From Martelella lutilitoris (GTDB taxonomy: Bacteria > Pseudomonadota > Alphaproteobacteria > Rhizobiales > Rhizobiaceae): 64,000 nt of DNA. Below the pieces are notes generated by a model that did not search any database, was not told the origin of the DNA, and worked only from the letters and a program-made list of their open reading frames with translations. The stretch spans positions 186,001 to 250,000 of the forward strand of contig NZ_VCLB01000009.1 in NCBI RefSeq assembly GCF_005924265.1. Direction: 5' to 3'. Below, piece after piece: positions 57,326 to 64,000 of the stretch. The position numbers and the translations under genes are program-made. Each line of letters starts with the position of its first letter. Within the stretch, counting starts at the first letter, position 1.

Positions 57326-59722
57326 ATGCTCACGTCGCGCCAGCGCATCGAACAGGAAATGGCCTCATCATCGCTTGTCCGCCTTCACCGGGCGCTCTCG
57401 CGGCTGAAATCGCCGGTGACGATGATGAACACGGGCGCGCATCCCGACGACGAACAGTCCGGCCTGCTGGCATGGTTCCGGTTCGGGCTCGGCATGCGGG
57501 TGATCGTCGGTTGCTCGACGCGCGGCGAAGGCGGACAGAACGTTCTAGGCCCCGAGCGCATCGGCGCGCTCGGCGTGCTTCGAACCCGCGAGATGGAGGA
57601 AGCCGCCCGCGCGCTCGATGCCGATATCCACTGGCTGGGCCATGGGCCGGACGACCCGGTGCATGATTTCGGCTTTTCCAAGGATGGCGACGCCACCTTC
57701 GCCCGCTGGGGCGAGGAGCGGATCGTCGAGCGCCTCGTGCGCGCCTATCGGGCCGAACGCCCCGATATCGTCATCCCGACCTTCCTAGACGTGCCCGGCC
57801 AGCACGGCCACCACCGCGCCATGACGCGCGCCGCCGAGACCGCGATCCGCCTTGCCGCCGACGAAACCGCTTACCCTGAACACTTTGCCGAGGGCCTGAA
57901 GCCTTGGCGCGTCGCAAAATACTACCTCCCCGCATGGTCTGGCGGCGGCGGCACCTATGATGATGACCTGCCCCCGCCCCCTGCCACGGTGACCGTCACC
58001 GCCAAGGGCCGCGACCCGGCAACCGGCGCCGATTATGACCGCATCGGCGAATGGTCGCGCTATTACCACGCCTCGCAGGGCATGGGCTGGTGGCCGGAAC
58101 GGCCGGACCATGCATGGCAGTTGCACCTGCGGCTCGGGCCCGATGGCAGCACGCCGGAGGAGACAATCCTCGACGGGCTGCCGAACACGCTGGCCGATCT
58201 CTGCGTCGGCGAGGCCGAGACGCTCACAGGTGATCTCGTGACGGCCGATGCCGCGATCGCTGCGGCGATCGCCGCCTTTCCCGATCGCGAGGCCGTGACC
58301 CGCAGCCTCGTTTCCGCCGCAGGCACGATCGAGGCCGCGCTCAATGCCGCGCCCGAAAGCTTCATCGAAAGCCAGGGCCACAGGCTCACCCGCAAGCTCG
58401 CCGAGATCGATGCGGCGCTCCTGGAAGCTGCGGCACTGTTCGAACGCGCCTATGGCGAGGCCGAATGCCTGACGCCGGGCGGCACCTCCACGCTGACCGT
58501 CATTCTCAGCGAGGATGCCGGCGCGGCGGCAACCGTAACGCCGCTTCTGCCGCGCGGCGTCACCGCGTCAGAGCCTCGGACGAAGGCCGGCATCTTCCGC
58601 TTCCCCCTTGCCATCGCCGACGATGCGCCCTTGACCAACCAGTATCCGCCGCTCTGGTCGTCGCTCGGCGGCAATGGTCCCGTCTCGGTGCGGCTTGAAA
58701 CTGAAATTTCAGGCCGCAAGGCTGCGGGTCATTTCGACCTCGAAACGGCCTTGCCTGTCGTTCCGGCCCATTCTCTCACCCTGAAACCGAACGCATTTAT
58801 CGTTCCAATACAGAATTTTAACCATGATTTTTCATTCATCGCTGAAAGCGATGACCCGAACCTCACAATTCAGTTCAACGCGCCTGAAGGGTTTCGGGTG
58901 AACGGAACGGACGCGCATTTTCGCCTCGACCTGCCGCGGCAGGCAGCGCCCGGCCTCGCGCAGATCATCCCGGAAATCGACGGCCATCCTGCCGCCAATA
59001 TTACCTCCTTCGCCTATCCCCATATCGGCCGCAACCGCTTCGTAAGACCGGAGGTTCTGAGTGTTCTCACCCTCGATCTCGCCCTGCCAGAAGGCGCGAA
59101 AATCGGCTATGTCGGCGGCGGCGCGGACAATGTCTTCGTCTCGCTGAAACGCATGGGGCTCGATGTCGCCGAGCTTGACGCGGCGGCGCTTTCCGGCGAC
59201 CTCTCCGGCTTCACCACGATCGTCATCGGCATCTTCGCCTTCGGCACCCGTCCGGACCTTGCCGCTGCGACAACGAAGCTCCATCGCTTCGTTGAAGATG
59301 GCGGCCATCTGGTGACGCTCTACCACCGCCCCTCCGATGGCTGGTCGCCTGAGACAACGCCGCCGCTCTATCTCAAGATCGGCTCGCCATCGCTGCGCTG
59401 GCGCGTGACCAACCCCAATGCCGAAGTCGAGGTCCTGGCTACCGACCACCCGCTGCTGAATGGCCCGAACCGGATTACGTCAGATGACTGGGCGGGCTGG
59501 CACAAGGAGCGCGGGCTGTATTTCGCTGCCGCGTGGGACGATGCCTATGAACCGCTTCTTGCCATGCATGACGCGGATGAAAAGCCGCTGACGGGCGCGC
59601 TCGTTTCGGCCAAAGTCGGCAAGGGCCGGCATACCCACACCAGCCTCGTGCTCCACCACCAGATGGACCGGCTCATCCCCGGCGCCTTCCGCCTGATGGC
59701 CAATCTGGTGCAGCCGGCATGA
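57326..59722 (+). CDS. Large PIG-L deacetylase-like protein with C-terminal amidotransferase-like domain
   Basis: 798 residues, no signal peptide. Residues about 30-250 form a PIG-L (LmbE) zinc deacetylase domain: NTGAHPDDEQSG (Zn-binding AHPDD) and GQHGHHRAM (third ligand). The middle holds beta-rich segments (about 385-580). Residues about 585-700 resemble a class I glutamine-amidotransferase/ThuA-like fold (KIGYVGGGADNVFVSLKRMGLDV, VIGIFAFGTRPDL, VEDGGHLVTLYHRP) without an evident catalytic Cys. PIG-L enzymes remove acetyl groups from GlcNAc conjugates such as those in mycothiol and bacillithiol pathways. Linked to the ROK gene and, by the shared operator, to the importer. Confidence 0.85.
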   Translation: MLTSRQRIEQEMASSSLVRLHRALSRLKSPVTMMNTGAHPDDEQSGLLAWFRFGLGMRVIVGCSTRGEGGQNVLGPERIGALGVLRTREMEEAARALDADIHWLGHGPDDPVHDFGFSKDGDATFARWGEERIVERLVRAYRAERPDIVIPTFLDVPGQHGHHRAMTRAAETAIRLAADETAYPEHFAEGLKPWRVAKYYLPAWSGGGGTYDDDLPPPPATVTVTAKGRDPATGADYDRIGEWSRYYHASQGMGWWPERPDHAWQLHLRLGPDGSTPEETILDGLPNTLADLCVGEAETLTGDLVTADAAIAAAIAAFPDREAVTRSLVSAAGTIEAALNAAPESFIESQGHRLTRKLAEIDAALLEAAALFERAYGEAECLTPGGTSTLTVILSEDAGAAATVTPLLPRGVTASEPRTKAGIFRFPLAIADDAPLTNQYPPLWSSLGGNGPVSVRLETEISGRKAAGHFDLETALPVVPAHSLTLKPNAFIVPIQNFNHDFSFIAESDDPNLTIQFNAPEGFRVNGTDAHFRLDLPRQAAPGLAQIIPEIDGHPAANITSFAYPHIGRNRFVRPEVLSVLTLDLALPEGAKIGYVGGGADNVFVSLKRMGLDVAELDAAALSGDLSGFTTIVIGIFAFGTRPDLAAATTKLHRFVEDGGHLVTLYHRPSDGWSPETTPPLYLKIGSPSLRWRVTNPNAEVEVLATDHPLLNGPNRITSDDWAGWHKERGLYFAAAWDDAYEPLLAMHDADEKPLTGALVSAKVGKGRHTHTSLVLHHQMDRLIPGAFRLMANLVQPA

Positions 59723-59726
59723 CGCT

Positions 59727-60608
59727 GTGAGCGCCGGGGCATCAAAGGAAGAAACAAAGAGCACAGCCGGCCAGGGTATCGCCTGGCTGATGGCGGACAT
59801 GACGCTGGTGACCTTCATGAGCGCGCTGGTGAAGGCCAACAGCGTCGCCTATCCGGCCATCCAGCTCGTCTTCATCCGGGCGCTGATCGGCCTTGTCTTC
59901 ATCCTGCCGATGATCGTGAAGAACCGCGCGGCGCTGAAGACGATGCGCTATCCGCTGCGCAACGCCTTTCGCGTGACCTGCAATGCCATCGCGCTCACCG
60001 CGAACTTCCTCGCCTTCGCCATGCTGCCGCTGGTGATGGTCAACGCGCTCGGCTTCACCCGGCCGCTGGTGACCATGGGCCTTGCCGCGCTTCTACTCGG
60101 CGAGCGCGTCGGCCGGCTGCGCTGGCTTGGCGCGGCCATCGCCTTCGGCGGCGCGCTGATCATCGTCTCCCCTGACGAAATCGACCTCAATCCGGGCCTC
60201 CTCGTGGTGCTCGCCAGCATCCTCTTCGGCGCCATGGCGACCATCCAGACCCGGCGCCTGGCGGAGGAAAGCACGATCGTGATGATGACTTTCTATACGC
60301 TCGGCCTCGTGCTGCTGACCGGCCTGCCCGCCGCCTTTGTCTGGCAGCCCGTACCGCTTTCCCATTGGCCGGTGCTGGCGCTGATCGGCATTCTGGCGCA
60401 GGCCGGCCAATATTGCTGGCTGAAGGCCTACCAGAAGAGCGATGCGAGCCTGCTCGCTCCGTTCGGCTATCTCTCGGTGTTCTTCGCCGCCGCCGCCGGT
60501 TTCTTCTTCTTCGGCGAGGTGCCCCCGCCCCGCATCTTCCTCGGCGTCGCGGTCATCCTGATCGCCCTTCAGGGCACGCGCCTGATCGAAGCCCGCCGCG
60601 GAACATGA
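59727..60608 (+). CDS. EamA/DMT-superfamily transporter
   Basis: 293 residues, about ten helices in two EamA repeats (GLAALLLGERVGRLRWLGAAIAFGGALII; FFFFGEVPPPRIFLGVAVILIALQGTRLI). Exporters of this group move amino acids or metabolites. GTG start 4 bp after the PIG-L stop, so co-transcribed. It may export a product of the cluster or protect against accumulation. Confidence 0.88.
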   Translation: MSAGASKEETKSTAGQGIAWLMADMTLVTFMSALVKANSVAYPAIQLVFIRALIGLVFILPMIVKNRAALKTMRYPLRNAFRVTCNAIALTANFLAFAMLPLVMVNALGFTRPLVTMGLAALLLGERVGRLRWLGAAIAFGGALIIVSPDEIDLNPGLLVVLASILFGAMATIQTRRLAEESTIVMMTFYTLGLVLLTGLPAAFVWQPVPLSHWPVLALIGILAQAGQYCWLKAYQKSDASLLAPFGYLSVFFAAAAGFFFFGEVPPPRIFLGVAVILIALQGTRLIEARRGT

Positions 60609-60637
60609 AAATGCCCGCGCTTTCGCACGGGCATTCC
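60607..60637. terminator. Bidirectional terminator between the EamA gene and ackA
   Basis: Stem AATGCCCG (60610-60617) with CGGGCATT (60628-60635), extended inside by GC/GC around a TTTC loop. The two flanking genes converge on it. Confidence 0.75.
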
Positions 60638-60663
60638 ATTTGCAACAAAACGTCTCTGATCGC

Positions 60664-61875
60664 TCAGGCGAAGGCGGGAACCTTGCCGGCCTTGGCGGCT
60701 TCGCCAACGACGCGGGCGGTCTGGCGGGCCAGAACGATTTCCTCGTCCGTCGGGATGACGCGCACTTCCACGCGGCTTTCCGGGCAGGAAATGATCTCCG
60801 CGCTGGCATTGTTCGCATCGTCATCCAGTTGGACGCCGAGCCAGCCGAGACGGTCGCAGATCATCTTGCGGATGACCGGCGAGTTCTCGCCGATGCCGGC
60901 GCTGAAGACCAGCGATTCCATGCCTTCCATGGTGGCGACCATGATCGACAGTTCGCGGCAGGCGCGGAAGACGAAGAGATCGATCGCCTTCTTGGCATTC
61001 GGGTCGTCGCTTTCCATCAGCACGCGCAGGTCGCCGGAAATGCCGGAGACGCCGAGCAGGCCGGACTTGTAGTAGAGCATGTTCTTGATTTCGGCCGGCG
61101 ACAGGTTTTCGGCCTCCATCAGAGTGAGAACCAGGCCCGGATCGACCGTGCCCGAACGCGTGCCCATCATCAGGCCGCCGAGCGGCGTCAGGCCCATCGT
61201 GGTGTCGATGGCCTTGCCGTTGCGCATGGCGCACATGGAGGAACCGCTGCCGAGATGAGCAACGACGGTGCGCTTCTTGACCAGATATTCCGAGATCTCG
61301 CGCAGGCGATCGGCGATATAGGTGTAGGACAGGCCGTGGAAACCGAAGCGGCGGTACCCCTTGGCCTCATATTCCAGCGGAATCGGGTAGCGCGCGGCGC
61401 GCTCGTCGATATTGACGTGGAAGGCGGTGTCGAAGCATGCGACCTGCGGGAGGTCAGGACGGATGCGACGGAAAAGCTTGATCGAGGCGAGGTTTGCCGG
61501 CTGGTGCAGCGGGCCCATCGGGATCAGCGTTTCGAGATAGGAAACGATCTCGTCGTCCAGCAGCACCGGATCGGCGAACCGTCCGCCACCATGCAGAACC
61601 CTGTGGCCGACGGCCTGCAGCGGGCTGTTTACGGTGTAGGGCTTGATGACGCCGAAAATGCGCTCAAGCATGTCTTCCTGCATATGTTCCCCGATCTCGA
61701 GATCCATATTGCAGATTTCCTTGCCGCCGGCCTCCTTGACCACGAGGCGGGGGTTTTCGTTCACGCCGTCGAACTGACCGCGCAGAACAAGAGAAAAATG
61801 ATCACCCTCGACTTCGTAAAGACGGAATTTGAGGCTGGATGATCCGGCATTCAATGCCAGTACTGTGCCATTCAT
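60664..61875 (-). CDS. ackA: Acetate kinase
   Basis: 403 residues. LALNAGSSSLKFRLYE (ASKHA phosphate-1), the substrate pocket VGHRVLHGG, FDTAFH, HLGSGSSMCAM, MGLTPLGGLMMGTRSG and the late ENSPVIRKM are all present. Converts acetyl phosphate and ADP to acetate and ATP, here using acetyl phosphate from phosphoketolase. 70 bp after xfp on the same strand, likely one operon; no pta lies in the window. Confidence 0.97.
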   Translation of the reverse strand: MNGTVLALNAGSSSLKFRLYEVEGDHFSLVLRGQFDGVNENPRLVVKEAGGKEICNMDLEIGEHMQEDMLERIFGVIKPYTVNSPLQAVGHRVLHGGGRFADPVLLDDEIVSYLETLIPMGPLHQPANLASIKLFRRIRPDLPQVACFDTAFHVNIDERAARYPIPLEYEAKGYRRFGFHGLSYTYIADRLREISEYLVKKRTVVAHLGSGSSMCAMRNGKAIDTTMGLTPLGGLMMGTRSGTVDPGLVLTLMEAENLSPAEIKNMLYYKSGLLGVSGISGDLRVLMESDDPNAKKAIDLFVFRACRELSIMVATMEGMESLVFSAGIGENSPVIRKMICDRLGWLGVQLDDDANNASAEIISCPESRVEVRVIPTDEEIVLARQTARVVGEAAKAGKVPAFA

Positions 61876-61945
61876 AATCGCTATCCAGAAATGGTATGCG
61901 CACCGCCCTGGGAGAAGGCGGTGCGCGAGGCTTCAGAAAATTGGA

Positions 61946-64000
61946 TCAGCCCTTGGGATAAGGCCATTTCCAATCGAGAATCTCCGGCATGTCTTGACCA
62001 TGCTCGCGGACATAATCGTGGTGTTTGGCGCGCATTTCCTTGAGATAGTTCAATGCGGCCGCACCTCTTTCACCAAATCCGCCGGCACGTTCGATCGCAT
62101 CCATCGCCAGATGGTAGCGGTCGAGGCGGTTCTGGACAACCATGTCGAACGGCGTCGTCGTCGTTCCCTCTTCAACATAACCACGAACGTGGATGTTGTT
62201 GTGGTTGTGACGGCGATAGGCCAGGCGGTGAATGAGCCAGGGATAGCCGTGATAGGCGAAGATGACCGGCTTGTTCTCGGTGAAGAGCGCATCGAAGTCC
62301 ACGTCGCGGATGCCGTGCGGATGCTCTTCCTTCGGCTGCAGGGCCATCAGGTCGACGACGTTGACGACCTTGACCTTCATTTCCGGCAGCTTCTGGCGGA
62401 GAATGTCGACGGCGGCCATCATTTCCAGCGTCGGGACGTCGCCGGCCGCAGCCATGACGACATCGGGCTCTTCGCCTTCCGGAACGTTGCTTGCCCACTT
62501 CCATTCGCCGAGACCGGTGTCGCAATGCACGATGGCTTCCTCGATCGACAGCCATTGCGGCTGCGGCTGCTTGCCGGCAACGATCACGTTGACGCGGTTA
62601 TAGGTGCGCAGGATGTGGTCACCGACAACCAGAAGCGTGTTGGCATCCGGCGGGAAATAGGTGCGGACGACGTCGGCCTTCTTGTTGACGACGTGGTCGA
62701 TGAAGCCCGGATCCTGATGGCTGAAGCCGTTATGGTCCTGACGCCATACATGCGAGGTCAGCAGGTAGTTCAGCGACGAGATCGGCTTGCGCCATGCCAT
62801 GTGCTGGGTGGTCTTCAGCCACTTTGCATGCTGGTTGAACATCGAGTCGATGATGTGGATGAAGGCTTCGTAGCACGAGAACAGACCATGGCGGCCCGTC
62901 AGGAGGTAGCCTTCCAGCCAGCCCTGGCAAAGATGTTCGCTCAGGACTTCCATGACGCGGCCGTCGCGGGCAACGCCTTCGTCATAGTCAAGGATATCGG
63001 CCATCCAGACGCGATCGGTGACTTCGAAGACGTCCTGCAGGCGGTTCGACGCGGTTTCGTCGGGCCCCATCAGGCGGAAGTTACGCTCTTCGGCGTTGAG
63101 CTTCATGACTTCGCGCAGCAGCATGCCGAGACGCTTGGTTGCCGAGGTCATCACGGCGCCCGGTTGCGTCACGTCCACCGCGAGTTCGCGGAAGTCGGGC
63201 ATCTTCAGTTCCTTGCGCAGGACGCCGCCATTGGTGTGCGGGTTGGCGCTCATGCGCAGGTCGCCTTCAGGCGCAAGCGCCTTCAGCTCGGGGATCAGTC
63301 TGCCGTTTTCGTCAAACAGCTTCTCCGGGCCGTAGCTCTTCAGCCAGTCTTCGAGCTGGCTGCGGTGATCGGCGTTCTGGCGGGCCTCCGAGATCGGCAC
63401 CTGGTGCGAACGCCAGAAGTCTTCAACCTTCTTGTTGTCGACGAATTTCGGGCCGGTCCAGCCCTTGGGGCTGCGGAGGATGATCATCGGCCAGCGCGGC
63501 ATTTCGTAGACCGTGCCTTCGGCGCGGGCTTCCGACTGGATCTCGCGGATGCGGGCGTAGCACTCTTCCATGACCTCGGCCATGCGCTGATGCATGTATT
63601 CCGGGTCGTCGCCTTCAACGTAGAAGGGCTCGTAGCCGTAACCCTGGAAGAGGTCCGTCAGGTCCTTCTTGCTCATGCGAGCCATCAGGGTCGGGTTGGC
63701 GATCTTGTAGCCGTTCAGGTGGAGGATCGGCAGAACGGCGCCGTCATTGATCGGGTTCAGGAACTTGTTCGAATGCCACGAAGCGGCAAGCGGGCCGGTT
63801 TCGGCTTCGCCGTCGCCGACGACGCAGGCAACGATCAGGTCGGGGTTGTCATAGGCAGCGCCGAAGGCGTGGACCAGGGCATAGCCAAGTTCGCCGCCCT
63901 CATGGATCGATCCGGGCGTTTCGGGCGCAACGTGGCTGGGGATACCGCCGGGGAACGAGAACTGCTTGAACAGCTTCTGCATGCCTTCCGTGTCTTCCGT
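61946..64000 (-). CDS. Phosphoketolase (XFP), 5' end outside window
   Basis: The frame is open to the window edge, giving the C-terminal 684 residues of an enzyme of about 790-800. ThDP-dependent cleavage of xylulose-5-P and/or fructose-6-P to acetyl phosphate. Visible: [29 protein letters not shown], the ThDP motif [42 protein letters not shown] and the C-terminal region with the typical GRCLNSHN-equivalent [10 protein letters not shown]. With ackA it forms the phosphoketolase shunt yielding acetate and ATP. Confidence 0.97.
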   Translation of the reverse strand, partial: TEDTEGMQKLFKQFSFPGGIPSHVAPETPGSIHEGGELGYALVHAFGAAYDNPDLIVACVVGDGEAETGPLAASWHSNKFLNPINDGAVLPILHLNGYKIANPTLMARMSKKDLTDLFQGYGYEPFYVEGDDPEYMHQRMAEVMEECYARIREIQSEARAEGTVYEMPRWPMIILRSPKGWTGPKFVDNKKVEDFWRSHQVPISEARQNADHRSQLEDWLKSYGPEKLFDENGRLIPELKALAPEGDLRMSANPHTNGGVLRKELKMPDFRELAVDVTQPGAVMTSATKRLGMLLREVMKLNAEERNFRLMGPDETASNRLQDVFEVTDRVWMADILDYDEGVARDGRVMEVLSEHLCQGWLEGYLLTGRHGLFSCYEAFIHIIDSMFNQHAKWLKTTQHMAWRKPISSLNYLLTSHVWRQDHNGFSHQDPGFIDHVVNKKADVVRTYFPPDANTLLVVGDHILRTYNRVNVIVAGKQPQPQWLSIEEAIVHCDTGLGEWKWASNVPEGEEPDVVMAAAGDVPTLEMMAAVDILRQKLPEMKVKVVNVVDLMALQPKEEHPHGIRDVDFDALFTENKPVIFAYHGYPWLIHRLAYRRHNHNNIHVRGYVEEGTTTTPFDMVVQNRLDRYHLAMDAIERAGGFGERGAAALNYLKEMRAKHHDYVREHGQDMPEILDWKWPYPKG

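Overview
The window (about 60% GC, compact genes) looks like the chromosome of an alphaproteobacterium of the Rhizobiales (Hyphomicrobiales), probably Rhizobiaceae-like. Supporting points are recA next to alaS, a NasS/NasT-controlled nitrate assimilation locus with a fused NasA-flavoprotein, tandem ROK/CUT1 sugar transport genes and a RIME-like palindromic repeat. Genus and species cannot be fixed from the sequence alone.

Layout. 1-4.8 kb: end of a SulP transporter, recA, alaS. 4.8-7.1 kb: dusA with a decayed tyrosine integrase at its 5' end, the known target of a family of dusA-specific integrases. 7.5-10.2 kb: metN-metI-metQ methionine importer. 10.2-18.4 kb: accessory region with a solitary adenine methyltransferase whose catalytic DPPY reads GPPY, a possible 57-residue protein, benzoylformate decarboxylase, an IS3-family element, a divergent NmrA-like oxidoreductase/LysR pair and a secreted serine hydrolase. 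18.7-32.9 kb: an exopolysaccharide cluster with Wzy, Wzc-like, Wza-like, Wzx, a fused two-step priming glycosyltransferase and three more glycosyltransferases. It carries its own phosphorelay (periplasmic molybdopterin-fold protein, hybrid kinase with HPt, LuxR-type response regulator). A 16-bp dyad, consensus close to CTATCCTTTCGTATAG, recurs at its four promoter regions and is the best candidate operator of this regulator.

33.0-47.9 kb: nitrate/nitrite assimilation, all on the minus strand: nasA (fused to a CPR-type reductase)-nasT-nasS, then nrtA-nrtB-nrtCD-nirB-nirD-cysG. Both transcription units begin with a leader holding an AAUGGN hexaloop hairpin followed by an intrinsic terminator, the architecture expected for ANTAR-protein (NasT) antitermination; a -24/-12-like sigma-54 element precedes the nrtA leader. 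Nitrate would be imported by NrtABCD, reduced by NasA and then NirBD, with siroheme from CysG.

48.0-49.2 kb: a frameshifted DUF488 gene, a decayed integrase N-terminus and tRNA-Ser(GCU), probably an old integration site. 49.3-60.6 kb: a catabolic cluster with a CUT1 ABC importer, a PfkB kinase, an argininosuccinate-lyase paralogue, a ROK repressor with a clear operator, a two-domain PIG-L deacetylase and an EamA transporter. The combination suggests uptake and dismantling of a conjugated amino sugar or opine-like compound, which I cannot identify. 60.6-64 kb: acetate kinase and phosphoketolase (cut by the window edge), the phosphoketolase shunt to acetate.
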